From: JALZEG01 sp035942255
GTDB lineage: Bacteria; Actinomycetota; CADDZG01; WHSQ01
Length of the DNA stretch: 64,000 nucleotides
Assembly (NCBI GenBank): GCA_035942255.1
Contig: DASZDG010000148.1
Span: forward strand, 1-64,000
Direction: 5' to 3'
The notes under the pieces: model-generated
Database searches by the model: none
Seen by the model: only the letters and a program-made list of their open reading frames with translations
Told to the model about the DNA's origin: nothing
Position numbers and translations under genes: made by a program
Shown: positions 42,998 through 51,300 of the stretch, piece after piece
Layout: each line of letters begins with the position of its first letter
How positions within the stretch are numbered: the first letter of the stretch is position 1

Positions 42998-43444
42998 CTA
43001 CGGGAGCAGCTCGAACGCGTCCGTGTGAGCGGGACGCATGACGCCGAAATGACGGTGGTCGAGCGTCGCGATCTGAGTGACGCCGAGGCGTTCGGCGGCT
43101 GCGACGACGGACGCGTCGACCGTGCCGAGCGGCATGTCGCAGTACCGATGGACGAGCTCCGCGATCCGAAGCCAGTCCGAGGCCGCTACCGGTTCGGGGA
43201 TCAACGCTCCGCTGGAGAGGTCGCCCAGGAACCGCACCTCGACGGACGAGCCGAGGCGGGACTCGATCAGGTGCGCGACCTCGGCGACGCACAGCATCGG
43301 GACCAGCAAAGGTCCCGGGTGCGTGGCGAGCAGGCGAAGGCACTCGGAATGACGCGGATCGCTGCGGTCGGCGTACGCGAAGAGCGGCCCCGAGTCGACG
43401 ACGAGGGCTATTCGGATCGCTCCCGCTCGAGGCGCTGCGGCCAC
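42998..43444 (-). CDS. vapC: PIN-domain (VapC-type) ribonuclease toxin
   Basis: PIN fold with the four expected acidic positions: VVDSGPLFAYAD, the E in CVAEVAHL, D in GTVDASVVAAAERL and D in ATLDHRHFG. VapC toxins cleave tRNA or rRNA and are held by the paired VapB. GTG 43444 is the first standard start but overlaps vapB by 37 bases; ATA at 43411 overlaps the vapB stop (ATAG) and has GGGAG eight bases upstream, giving MALVVDSGP, which fits VapC N-termini better. The catalytic set looks complete, so the protein should be active. 148 residues with the GTG start. Confidence 0.88.
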   Translation of the reverse strand: MAAAPRAGAIRIALVVDSGPLFAYADRSDPRHSECLRLLATHPGPLLVPMLCVAEVAHLIESRLGSSVEVRFLGDLSSGALIPEPVAASDWLRIAELVHRYCDMPLGTVDASVVAAAERLGVTQIATLDHRHFGVMRPAHTDAFELLP

Positions 43445-43653
43445 TCTTCCGCAAGGATCTCCTCGATGCGCGACGCGATGTCGCCGCCGCCACTATTACC
43501 GGCGCCCGCGGCGAGAAGACGGCGGCGGGGGCCGCCCAGGTGGGTCTCGATCGCTTCTCTCGTCAGCTTGGACACGGTGATTCCTCTCCGTCGGGCCTCC
43601 TGGCGGAGCTGAGCATCCAACGCGTCGGGGAGCTTCACAGTGGTGCGCCTCAC
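43408..43653 (-). CDS. vapB: ribbon-helix-helix antitoxin (VapB/CopG-like)
   Basis: 81 residues. The N-terminal strand and helices RRTTVKLPDALDAQLRQEARRRGITVSKLTREAIETHL are typical of RHH (CopG/MetJ) DNA-binding antitoxins, followed by a flexible Gly-rich middle and a C-terminal acidic helix (ASRIEEILAEEWPQRLERE) that would wrap VapC. Start GTG 43653. Likely autorepresses the operon. Located just downstream of the duplicated tRNA-Ala 3' end. Confidence 0.87.
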   Translation of the reverse strand: MRRTTVKLPDALDAQLRQEARRRGITVSKLTREAIETHLGGPRRRLLAAGAGNSGGGDIASRIEEILAEEWPQRLERERSE

Positions 43654-43737
43654 AGGTATGCCAGCATACCCGAGGCGTGCGTCAGGCGGCGGGTTGGGGG
43701 GCGGGGCGGGACGGGAAGGGTGGACGTGAAAGAGACT

Positions 43738-43774
43738 GGTGGACCCGACCGGGATCGAACCGGTTGCCTCCGCC
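43738..43774 (-). repeat. duplicated 3' half of tRNA-Ala (attachment-site-like)
   Basis: A 37-base copy, identical to 43826-43862, which covers the tRNA-Ala 3' anticodon strand through discriminator base and first two C of CCA. Unlike the intact tRNA, this copy is followed by an encoded A, so it reads ACCA. The two copies are 88 bases apart. Such 3' half-tRNA duplications are the hallmark of tyrosine-integrase attachment sites; only 51 bases lie between the copies, and no integrase gene is in the window. Confidence 0.9.
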
Positions 43775-43825
43775 GGGGCGGGTGGGGAACGGACGGGGCG
43801 CGGAGCGCCGCCTTCGGAGAATCGC

Positions 43826-43862
43826 GGTGGACCCGACCGGGATCGAACCGGTTGCCTCCGCC
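43826..43862 (-). repeat. 37-bp direct repeat copy inside tRNA-Ala
   Basis: Second copy of the 37-base repeat, forming the 3' half of the intact tRNA-Ala gene plus two flanking bases. Its outside base is C where the other copy has T, so the encoded 3' end reads ACCG instead of ACCA. Confidence 0.9.
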
Positions 43863-43900
43863 ATGCCATGGCGGCGCTCTACCAAGTGAGCTACGGGCCC
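43828..43900 (-). tRNA. tRNA-Ala (anticodon GGC)
   Basis: 73 nt. Acceptor stem GGGCCCG with CGGGTCC gives a G3:U70 wobble pair, the alanine identity determinant, with discriminator A73. D-stem GCTC/GAGC, anticodon stem CCGCC/GGCGG with loop ATGGCAT (anticodon GGC) and T-arm ACCGG-TTCGATC-CCGGT are all well formed. CCA is not fully encoded (the flank is ACCG), so CCA addition is needed. Confidence 0.97.
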
Positions 43901-43969
43901 AGGAACGCGGCCACACGCAGTGGCCGCACGGACCCCCGATGCTAGCAGAGGGGCTTTCGGCCCCCGCGC

Positions 43970-44605
43970 CTACGCAGGCGGTGGAGGCGGTGGCCCGCTA
44001 GGCCCCGCCGGTGATCCCCCGCCCGAGGGCCCCGGCCCCTGTCCGCCGGACGGACCAGACCGCCCCCGGCCGCGGCGACGACGGCTCCGTCGCTTGCGTG
44101 CGGGCTTGTCCGGCTGCGCCTCGCCCTCGGGAGCATCGTCGGGACCGACACGCGGGGCAGCGGGTGCCTTCTCGCGCCGGGGTGCTCCGTCCGCGGGCGC
44201 GGGGGCCGCGGGTGCGCGGCCCCCACCCGAGCCGCCGCCGGACGCGGCCGACTTCTCCTCGGCGACCTTGATCGTGATCCGGTACTCCTGCGGGTACGCG
44301 GGGACGCCGTAGTTGGACTGGAGCTCACCGATGATCCCCTCGAGCGACTGCCCGTCGGCCGGCGCCGTCAGGACGTCGGGCCGCTCCCTCGGGAGGGCAC
44401 GGACGAGGTCCTCCGACGACTTCGGCGACGCGATCTGCCCCTCGCTGCCGCGCTTGCGACGCCTGCGGTTGCGGGAGCGGCCCGAGGACGAGCGGGACGA
44501 GTCGAGCTGACTCGCCTGCTCCCTTACCTGCTGCCCCTCCTGCCGGGGCTTCTGCCCGTCGGACGGCTTGCGGCGCCTACGTCGCCTCCGCCGCGGCTGG
44601 CTCAT
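43970..44605 (-). CDS. Arg/Pro/Gly-rich low-complexity protein downstream of rsfS
   Basis: 211 residues, mostly low complexity: basic N-terminus of Arg/Lys/Gln, a short ordered block (RPDVLTAPADGQSLEGIIGEL, VPAYPQEYRITIKV) near residues 75-115, then Pro/Ala/Gly and a basic Arg-rich stretch ending in poly-Pro. It overlaps rsfS by 29 bases and shares its strand, so translation is plausible. Composition suggests RNA or ribosome association; function unknown. Confidence 0.7.
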   Translation of the reverse strand: MSQPRRRRRRRRKPSDGQKPRQEGQQVREQASQLDSSRSSSGRSRNRRRRKRGSEGQIASPKSSEDLVRALPRERPDVLTAPADGQSLEGIIGELQSNYGVPAYPQEYRITIKVAEEKSAASGGGSGGGRAPAAPAPADGAPRREKAPAAPRVGPDDAPEGEAQPDKPARKRRSRRRRGRGRSGPSGGQGPGPSGGGSPAGPSGPPPPPPA

Positions 44606-44999
44606 CGTCCCCCTTCCACGCGTCGCCGTCGGGAGGCGTTCCGTCGTCGTAAGGCACGACGCGCGCGTCCGACCACAGCCTCTCGAGGTCGTAGTAGTCG
44701 CGGTCGTCCGCCTGGAACACGTGGACCACGAAGTCGACGTAGTCGAGGAGGACCCACCGGGCCTCGCGTTCGCCCTCGCGGCGGAACGGCTTCAGGCCGT
44801 GGTCCTCCTGCAGGCGGCGCTGGACCTCGTCGGCGATCGTCCGGACCTGCCGTTGCGTGTTGCCGCTGCAGATCACGAAGTAGTCGGTGATCACCAGCTG
44901 CTCGGACACGTCGAGGACGACGATCCGTTCGGCCTTCTTCGACGAGGCGGCCTCTGCGGCCTCTAGGGCAAGCGTCTCGTCGGTGCGTTCCGAATTCAA
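44577..44999 (-). CDS. rsfS: ribosomal silencing factor RsfS
   Basis: 140 residues; RsfS binds L14 and blocks subunit joining when nutrients are scarce. Motifs: ALEAAEAASSKKAERIVVLDVSEQLVITDYFVICSGNTQRQVRTIADEVQRRLQEDHGLKPFRREGEREARWVLLDYVDFVVHVF is the family core. TTG 44999 is taken as start, overlapping the stop of the LCP-type gene by four bases (TTGA). Order nadD-LCP-rsfS is typical of actinobacteria. Confidence 0.94.
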   Translation of the reverse strand: MNSERTDETLALEAAEAASSKKAERIVVLDVSEQLVITDYFVICSGNTQRQVRTIADEVQRRLQEDHGLKPFRREGEREARWVLLDYVDFVVHVFQADDRDYYDLERLWSDARVVPYDDGTPPDGDAWKGDDEPAAAEAT

Positions 45000-46795
45000 A
45001 GCGTTTGGAGGAAATCCTTTCCAACTACGATGGTCAAATCCACGATACCTTGGCTCTGCGCCCCGACCTGCACCTCTCCTACCCCGATCAGGTCCCTCGT
45101 CCTCTCGGCTAGATCGAGGGCCTTCGACGTCCGGTCGTACGTGATCACCAGCGTCTGCCGGTAGTTCAGCCGCCGGGCGTTGCCCGAGAGGATCACGCGG
45201 AACCCCTCGCCGCCCAGCCGCTCGGCCACCAGCTGCCCGACCCCCGGGGACCCGTTGCCGTTCAGTATCTGGATGCGGACCTCCCGGCCGGCGACGGCCT
45301 GGGCCCCCACCGCCCGCGCGAGGTACTTCTTCACCTCGTCCTCGTCGACCTGGTAGAGCTCGCTGCCGCCGACGCCGATCTGTCGCACGGGCAGGAGGGC
45401 GAGCGTGCGGTCCTCGGGGGCCGCGGCGGCGAGGCGTTCGAAGAGCCGGGCGAGCTCCTGGATCGATGCGTCCGACTCGCCGAGGGCGGCCCCCGCGCTC
45501 TCGACCGCCGCGCCGAGGCCCTCGGCGTCGAACGTGAACGCCTCGAGCAGGGCGGCCCATAGCGCGATGTGCCGCCCGCCGAGCTCGACGTCGTCGGTGT
45601 CCAGTCCCTTGACGTAGAGGAGGTCCGCCAGGAACCCGGCCGAGAGCCTTTGGGGGCCGGCGGTGAACAGGAGCCTCGCCTGCCCCGGCCCCGCCTCGAC
45701 CCTGACGTCGTCCGGCACGTCGACGGTCAGCGGCCCGATCTCCTCGAACAGGACCGCGGCGTCGGCGTCGGACAGCTCGAGGTAGCGGTCGACCGGGGTA
45801 CCGAGCAACGTCTCGGCGGCGAGCAGCAGGAGGGGGACGCCGCCGGACTCCAGCGCGTCGCCGATCGCGAGGAGGCCGCGGCCCGGCACTCCCGTCGCGG
45901 TGTGCGCGGGGATGTAGGTGACGGAGCAGCGGCCGGTCGCGCTGTCGGTGGACAACAGCGCGATCCACGTCGGCGCGGCGCCCGCTCGCTGCTCCTTGGT
46001 GCCGAACACGAGAGTCGTCGTGATCGTGTCCTCTGCGTCGGGACCCTTGGCCGCGAGACCGGGAGCGGGGGCAGGGGCCTCGTCGCGCCCCATGATCGCG
46101 ATCACGCCCACCAGCCCGACGACCGCGGCCAGCGCGGCCGCGATCCCCCCGCGGAGCAGCTCCTTGCGCCGCTTCGCGCGGCGCTCTCCCTCGAGGCGCG
46201 CGCGCCGGGGGCCGGGGACGTCGCCGCCGACGGGAGCCGCCGCATCGGCGTCCACCTCCGGCTGAACGGGGATCTCGTCGTCGAAGAGCTCGTCCTCGTC
46301 GGGATACGAATACGCCGGCTCGCCCGACCCCGGCTCCTCGTACAGCACCTCGGCAACGGGATCCTCGACTTCGTCGACCAGCTCCTCGTAGACGGGCTCT
46401 TCGTCGAAGGGCTCTTTGTCGAAGGGCTCTTTGTCGACGGGCTCCGGCTCGGCCTCTTCGGGCTCTTCGGGCTCGGCGTCTTCCGGCTGGGTCTCGGGCT
46501 CGGCCGCTTCAGCTACGGGCTCCTCAGGCCCCCCCAGCAGCCGGCGCTTCCACCACGACTCCGCGTACACCGGCGGGGTCTCGTCGGCCGCGGGGGCCTC
46601 GTCGTCGGAGGCGGGTTCCGGCTCGGACGCCTCTTCCTCTGCGGCAGGCACGTCGTCCTCGACCACGGCGGCCTCTTCCGGCTCCTCGGGGTCGACCCAG
46701 ACCTCGTCGTCCGCGCCCTCCTCCAGCTCGTAGCGGCGCGCCTCGCGCTCCTCCTGGAGCCGCTTCCGCTCCTCCCACCAGGACTTGAAGCTCAT
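44996..46795 (-). CDS. divergent LytR-CpsA-Psr (LCP)-like protein with LytR_C domain
   Basis: 599 residues. A long acidic cytoplasmic N-terminus (residues 1-205, many EPE/EEP stretches) precedes one membrane span (about 215-237), an LCP-like domain (about 255-430: TTTLVFGTKEQRAG, SVTYIPAHTATGV, YLELSDADAAVLFEEIGPLTVDVPDDV) and a C-terminal LytR_C domain (about 510-599: VRIQILNGNGSPGVGQLVAERLGGEGFRV). The usual catalytic/lipid-binding R-D pair after IP (PRD) reads PAH and other conserved arginines are missing, so wall-polymer transferase activity is doubtful. ATG overlaps the nadD stop (ATGA). Confidence 0.87.
   Translation of the reverse strand: MSFKSWWEERKRLQEEREARRYELEEGADDEVWVDPEEPEEAAVVEDDVPAAEEEASEPEPASDDEAPAADETPPVYAESWWKRRLLGGPEEPVAEAAEPETQPEDAEPEEPEEAEPEPVDKEPFDKEPFDEEPVYEELVDEVEDPVAEVLYEEPGSGEPAYSYPDEDELFDDEIPVQPEVDADAAAPVGGDVPGPRRARLEGERRAKRRKELLRGGIAAALAAVVGLVGVIAIMGRDEAPAPAPGLAAKGPDAEDTITTTLVFGTKEQRAGAAPTWIALLSTDSATGRCSVTYIPAHTATGVPGRGLLAIGDALESGGVPLLLLAAETLLGTPVDRYLELSDADAAVLFEEIGPLTVDVPDDVRVEAGPGQARLLFTAGPQRLSAGFLADLLYVKGLDTDDVELGGRHIALWAALLEAFTFDAEGLGAAVESAGAALGESDASIQELARLFERLAAAAPEDRTLALLPVRQIGVGGSELYQVDEDEVKKYLARAVGAQAVAGREVRIQILNGNGSPGVGQLVAERLGGEGFRVILSGNARRLNYRQTLVITYDRTSKALDLAERTRDLIGVGEVQVGAQSQGIVDLTIVVGKDFLQTL
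46394..46438. repeat. 15-bp tandem repeat in the LCP-like gene
   Basis: Three near-identical copies of GGGCTCTTTGTCGAA (46394-46408, 46409-46423, 46424-46438), each encoding the pentapeptide DKEPF or DEEPV in the acidic cytoplasmic tail. A partial fourth copy follows. Slippage here would change tail length in frame. Confidence 0.85.
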
Positions 46796-47412
46796 GCGGA
46801 CCTCTCGTCCGCGGGGCGGTACAGCCCGTGCTCGCGGATGTACGCGGCGACGACCGGAGCTACGAGGCCGTCGACGGGCTCGCCCTCGGCGGCCCTGCGC
46901 CTGATCTCGGTCGACGACACGTCGACCTCGTCCATACGCGCGAGGTGGACGCGCGGCCATCCGTCGCGGGGCTGGAGCGCCGACGAGTCGAAGCCCGGTC
47001 GCGGCACCGCGATCACCTCCGCGAGCGCCGTGAGGTCGGCGACGCGGTGCCACGTCCCCAGCGTGAGCACGGCGTCGACGCCCGCCACGAAGAACAGCGC
47101 GGCGTCCGGCCCGTAGAAGTCACGGAGGATCGCCATCGTGTCGACGGTGTAGGTCGGGCCCTTGCGGTCGATCTCCATGCGCGACGCCTCGAAGCGCGGG
47201 TCGTCCGCCGTCGCGAGCACGGTCATCATCCAGCGGTCCTCGGCGGCGGAGAACCCGGCCTTCTGCCACGGCGTGCCCGCGGGAACGAACAGGATCCGGT
47301 CGAGCTCGAAGTCGTCGAGCACCGCCGTCGCCACGGCGAGATGGCCGTTGTGGATCGGGTCGAACGTCCCGCCGATCACGCCCAGGCGCCGGATGCGCCT
47401 CTCGGTTCCCAT
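46792..47412 (-). CDS. nadD: nicotinate-nucleotide adenylyltransferase
   Basis: 206 residues. NadD transfers AMP to nicotinate mononucleotide in NAD synthesis. GGTFDPIHNGH (residues 14-24) is the nucleotidyltransferase H-x-G-H motif, followed by FVPAGTPWQKAG and the C-terminal VDVSSTEIRRR (ISSTxIR). ATG 47412. First gene of the nadD-LCP-rsfS operon. Confidence 0.95.
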   Translation of the reverse strand: MGTERRIRRLGVIGGTFDPIHNGHLAVATAVLDDFELDRILFVPAGTPWQKAGFSAAEDRWMMTVLATADDPRFEASRMEIDRKGPTYTVDTMAILRDFYGPDAALFFVAGVDAVLTLGTWHRVADLTALAEVIAVPRPGFDSSALQPRDGWPRVHLARMDEVDVSSTEIRRRAAEGEPVDGLVAPVVAAYIREHGLYRPADERSA

Positions 47413-47483
47413 AGGTGTAGTGAACCCGAAACGCGCCGGAAACTGGCGACAAACCGGACCCCTCGGTGGCGCGACGCGCGGAA

Positions 47484-47516
47484 TCGAGCGGGGGCCCGGG
47501 GAGTGGCCCCGCTCGA
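47484..47516 (-). terminator. stem-loop between proA and nadD
   Basis: TCGAGCGGGG pairs with CCCCGCTCGA around a G/C-rich 13-base loop (10-bp stem). It lies about 129 bases past the proA stop and 72 bases before nadD. There is no clear U-run on the minus strand, so termination is uncertain. The remaining gap (47413-47644) holds nothing else recognised. Confidence 0.45.
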
Positions 47517-47644
47517 GTCCTTGCCTTGCGAACGGCGCCGGAGGTTCGGGGGAGAGACCTCGTGCCGGCGTCGCGTTCGGTGACAGCGTACGGGGGCCTC
47601 TTGAACGGGAGGTGGCGCGCCTGCGTAGAGCGCGTGAAAAGGAG

Positions 47645-48889
47645 CTAGCTCCGGACCTGCCCCTGCCCCCACACGACGTACTTCGTCGTCGTCAGCGCCC
47701 GCAAGCCCATCGGCCCCCGCGCGTGGAGCTTCTGCGTCGAGATGCCGATCTCGGCCCCGTAGCCGAACTCGCCGCCATCGGAGAACCTCGTCGACGCGTT
47801 GACGAAGATCGAGCCGGAGTCGACCTCGGCAGCGAAGCGGCGGGCCGCGGTGAGGTCCTCCGTCACGATCGCCTCCGCGTTCGAGGTCCCCCACCGGTTC
47901 ACGTGCGCGATCGCGTCGTCGAGCGAGCCCACGACTCCGACCGCGATCTTGTAGTCGAGGTACTCCGTCGCCCAGTCCTCTTCGGTCGCGCTGCGTGCGT
48001 CCGGCCACAGCGCGCACACCTCGTCGTCCCCGCGCACCTCCACACCCGCGGCGCGTAGCGCGTCGAGCGTTCCCGGGAGCCACTCCTTCGCGACGTCCGC
48101 GTGGACGAGCAGCGTCTCGGCGGCGTTGCACACGCTCGGCCTCTGCGTCTTCGCGTTGACGACGATCTCGGTCGCCATGGCGGGATTCGCCGCCCGGTCG
48201 ACGTAGACGTGGCAGTTGCCGTCGCCGTCGATGATGTACGGGACCGTGGCGTTCTGCTCGATGCTCTCGATGAGGGCGCGGCCCCCGCGCGGCACGAGCA
48301 GGTCGACGCGTCCCTTGGCCTGCATGAGCTCGGTCGCCGCCTCGCGGCTCACGTCCTCGACGAGCTGGATCGCGTCCGCGGGCACCCCCGCGCCGGACGC
48401 CGCGGACCGCAGCACGCCGACGATCGCCTTGTTCGACTCGAGCGCGATCGACGACCCGCGCAGCACGCACGCGTTGCCGGACTTCAGGCACAGTCCCGAG
48501 ACGTCGGCGGTGACGTTCGGCCGCGCCTCGTAGATCACCGCGACGACACCGAGCGGCACGCGCACCTGCTCGATCAGCAGCCCGTTCGGGCGCGTCCACC
48601 CCGAGACCACCTCACCGACGGGATCGGGCTGAGCGGCGACCGCGCGCAGCCCCGACGCCATCGACTGCAGACGGGAGGAAGTCAACGTGAGCCGGTCGAC
48701 GAGGGTTGCAGACGTGCCCGCCTCACGGGCGGCCGCCACGTCGCGCTCGTTCGCACCGACGAGCGTCTCCTCGGCCGCGAGGAGCGCGTCCGCCATCGCG
48801 AGAAGTGCCGCGTCCTTGATCTCGGACGGCAACGCGGCTACCGCGGGAGCGGCCTCCGCGGCGGTCCGGCAGATGTCGGCTGGCCTCAC
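47645..48889 (-). CDS. proA: glutamate-5-semialdehyde (gamma-glutamyl phosphate) reductase
   Basis: 414 residues. ProA reduces gamma-glutamyl phosphate with NADPH in proline synthesis. The active-site Cys is in QRPSVCNAAETLL near residue 254. Other signatures are IYEARPNVTADVSGLCLKSGNACVLRG and RFSDGGEFGYGAEIGISTQKLHARGPMGL at the C-terminus, which closes the active site. GTG 48889 lies three bases after proB, so the two are coupled. Confidence 0.96.
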   Translation of the reverse strand: MRPADICRTAAEAAPAVAALPSEIKDAALLAMADALLAAEETLVGANERDVAAAREAGTSATLVDRLTLTSSRLQSMASGLRAVAAQPDPVGEVVSGWTRPNGLLIEQVRVPLGVVAVIYEARPNVTADVSGLCLKSGNACVLRGSSIALESNKAIVGVLRSAASGAGVPADAIQLVEDVSREAATELMQAKGRVDLLVPRGGRALIESIEQNATVPYIIDGDGNCHVYVDRAANPAMATEIVVNAKTQRPSVCNAAETLLVHADVAKEWLPGTLDALRAAGVEVRGDDEVCALWPDARSATEEDWATEYLDYKIAVGVVGSLDDAIAHVNRWGTSNAEAIVTEDLTAARRFAAEVDSGSIFVNASTRFSDGGEFGYGAEIGISTQKLHARGPMGLRALTTTKYVVWGQGQVRS

Positions 48890-48892
48890 GTG

Positions 48893-49993
48893 TCAGTCCT
48901 CCAGGACGACGAGCTGGTCACGATGGATGACCTCCCCACCCTCGCCGGTCGGGCGGCCCCGGACGCCGTGCAGCTCCGGGGCGGAGAAGCGTACCAACCC
49001 GCGTGCGAACACGGCCCCGGAACGGTCGCTCACGTCGACCGCGTCGCCCGCGGCGAACTCGCCGGACACCGCGGTGACCCCGACGGGGAGCAGGCTCCGC
49101 TTGTCCTCCACCAGCGCCTTGCGCGCGCCGTCGTCCACCTCGATCGTGCCGGTCGGCGGGCGGGCGAACGCGATCCACAGCCGCCGCGCCGTCTCACGCT
49201 TGGGCCGCGGGTGGAAGTACGTCCCGAGGGCCTCGCCCCGCGCGATGCGCCCGAGGACGTCGGGCTCGGTCGCGTCCGCGACCACGACCGCGACGCCGGA
49301 GAACGTCGCCACCCACGCGGCCGCGATCTTCGACGTCATGCCGCCGCTCGAGTACTCGGAGCCGCGGCCCCCGGCGACGCGCTCGAGCTCGGGCGTGATA
49401 CGCCGGACCTCCTCGATCACAGGCGCAGCCGGGTCGCGCCGCGGGTCGGCCGCGTGCACTCCCTTCGCGTTCGTCAACAGGACCAGGAGGCGCGCGTGCG
49501 CGACGTTCGCCACGAGCGCGGCGAGCATGTCGTTGTCGCCGAAGCGAATCTCGTCCACCGCGACCGTGTCGTTCTCGTTCACGACCGGCAGCGCCTTCAA
49601 CGCGAGCAGACGGTCGAGCGTGTTGCGCGCGTTCAGGTACTGCTGGCGCTGCATGAAGTCGTAGCGCGTGAGCAGTATCTGCGCGACGACTATGTCGGAC
49701 GCGGCCAGCAGTCGCGCGTACGAGCCCAGCAATAGCCTCTGCCCGACCGCGGCCGCGGCCTGCAGCGACGGGATGTCCGAGGGCCTCCGCTCGAGGCCGA
49801 GGGGGCCGAGCCCCGCGGCGATCGCGCCCGACGAGACGAGGATCGGGTGGCTGCCGGCGCGGTGCAGCCTCGTCAACCCGCCGCAGAGGGCCTTGAGCCT
49901 GCGCTCGTCCGGCTCTCCGGTGCTGTCGACGAGAGACGCGCTCCCGACCTTGACGACCAGCCGGTCGCCGGGGCCGAGCCTAGGTCTCGACAC
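48893..49993 (-). CDS. proB: glutamate 5-kinase
   Basis: 366 residues including the C-terminal PUA domain. The amino-acid-kinase core shows LVVKVGSASLVD, ILVSSGAIAAG, PVVNENDTVAVDEIRFGDNDMLAALVA, and RGSEYSSGGMTSKIAAA; the PUA part ends FSAPELHGVRGRPTGEGGEVIHRDQLVV. The start is GTG 49993, overlapping obgE by 14 bases. First step of proline synthesis, feedback-sensitive in the family. Confidence 0.96.
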   Translation of the reverse strand: MSRPRLGPGDRLVVKVGSASLVDSTGEPDERRLKALCGGLTRLHRAGSHPILVSSGAIAAGLGPLGLERRPSDIPSLQAAAAVGQRLLLGSYARLLAASDIVVAQILLTRYDFMQRQQYLNARNTLDRLLALKALPVVNENDTVAVDEIRFGDNDMLAALVANVAHARLLVLLTNAKGVHAADPRRDPAAPVIEEVRRITPELERVAGGRGSEYSSGGMTSKIAAAWVATFSGVAVVVADATEPDVLGRIARGEALGTYFHPRPKRETARRLWIAFARPPTGTIEVDDGARKALVEDKRSLLPVGVTAVSGEFAAGDAVDVSDRSGAVFARGLVRFSAPELHGVRGRPTGEGGEVIHRDQLVVLED

Positions 49994-51260
49994 GTTCGGG
50001 ATCGTCCTCGCCCGCCGCGGCCTCGGGCTCGAAGTCGAACGCGGTGTCGCCGATCCGCACTTCGTCACCTCGCACGGCCCCCGCCGCGGCGAGCATGCGC
50101 TCGACGCCCATGCCGATGAGCCGGCGCTGCAACAGCTCGACCGCCTCCTCGCTCTCCATGTCCGTCGTCGCCACGGCACGTTCCGCACGACGGCCGCGCA
50201 CGCGCCACGCGTCGCCCTCACGCGCGACCTCCAGCGGGCTCTCCTTGACGACGTGGCGCACGTAGCCGACGCGTGCGGGGGCCGCGGCCCGCGCCTCGCG
50301 CACGAGCTCGCGCACTCGCTCGAGCAGGTCGTCGAGCCCCGTTCCGGCGACGGCGGAGATCGTGAGCGCGCCCGGATGAGCGGCCGCGACCTCGGCGGCA
50401 CGCTCGGGGGCCGCGTCGGCCTTCGTCACGACGACCAGGCGCGGCCGCGCCGCGAGCGCGGGGTCGAACGCCTCGAGCTCCGACGTGAGAACGGCGACGT
50501 CCTCCGCGGGGTCGCGGTCCTGTGCCACGGGATCGACGAGCACCAGCAGGATCGCGGCGCGGCTGACGTGGCGCAGGAACCGGTGGCCGAGGCCCTTACC
50601 CTCGTGCGCGCCCGGCACGAGCCCCGGGATGTCGGCGACGACGAACGACTCCTCCGCCCCCTGCACGACGCCGAGGTTCGGCACGAGCGTCGTGAACGGG
50701 TAGTCGGCGATCTTCGGCTTCGCGGCGGAGATCCTGCTGATCAGCGTGGACTTCCCCGCGTTCGGGAACCCGACGAGCCCGACGTCGGCGAGCAGCCGGA
50801 GCTCGAGGCGGAGCTTGCGCTCGTCGCCCGGCTCGCCCTTCTCGGCGAACGACGGGGCCCGGCGCGTGGGCGTCGTGAACGCGACGTTGCCGCGGCCCCC
50901 GCGGCCCCCCGCCGCGGCGACCATCTCGTCACCGGGCGCGGCGAGGTCCGCGATGAGCACGCCGTCCTCGTACACCACGGTCCCCGGCGGCACGCGGATC
51001 ACGCGGTCCTTGCCCTTCGCTCCGTGGCGCCGCTTGTTGAGGCCGTGCCCGCCCGCGGGAGCCTTCACGTGTGGGTGGTCGCGCAGCTCGAGCAGCGTCC
51101 CGACCGACGCGTCGGCGCGCAGGATCACGCTCGCGCCGCGGCCCCCGTCGCCGCCGTCGGGGCCGCCCTTGGGCTTGTAGGGCTCGCTGTGGAATGCCGC
51201 GGAGCCGTTCCCGCCCGCTCCAGCGGTCACGAAGATGGCGGCCTCGTCTACGAAAGCCAT
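49980..51260 (-). CDS. obgE: Obg-family ribosome-assembly GTPase
   Basis: 426 residues: Gly-rich Obg fold (1-158, with GGPDGGDGGRG, GGHG--KRRHG and GGRGGRGN), G domain (G1 GFPNAGKST near 165, DIPGLVPGA, TKAD), and a C-terminal OCT domain (330-415, LVREAR...VYE-like variant). It binds 50S particles and is linked to the stringent response. ATG 51260, 40 bases downstream of rpmA. Confidence 0.96.
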   Translation of the reverse strand: MAFVDEAAIFVTAGAGGNGSAAFHSEPYKPKGGPDGGDGGRGASVILRADASVGTLLELRDHPHVKAPAGGHGLNKRRHGAKGKDRVIRVPPGTVVYEDGVLIADLAAPGDEMVAAAGGRGGRGNVAFTTPTRRAPSFAEKGEPGDERKLRLELRLLADVGLVGFPNAGKSTLISRISAAKPKIADYPFTTLVPNLGVVQGAEESFVVADIPGLVPGAHEGKGLGHRFLRHVSRAAILLVLVDPVAQDRDPAEDVAVLTSELEAFDPALAARPRLVVVTKADAAPERAAEVAAAHPGALTISAVAGTGLDDLLERVRELVREARAAAPARVGYVRHVVKESPLEVAREGDAWRVRGRRAERAVATTDMESEEAVELLQRRLIGMGVERMLAAAGAVRGDEVRIGDTAFDFEPEAAAGEDDPERVET

Positions 51261-51300
51261 GGGTTCCGGAGGGGCGGCCTCAGCCGCCCGCCGAGACTGA

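Noticed and set aside
44577..45968. 463-residue minus-strand open frame containing rsfS
   Set aside because: Only the last ~140 residues (RsfS) are real; the upstream part is the wrong frame of the LCP-like gene.
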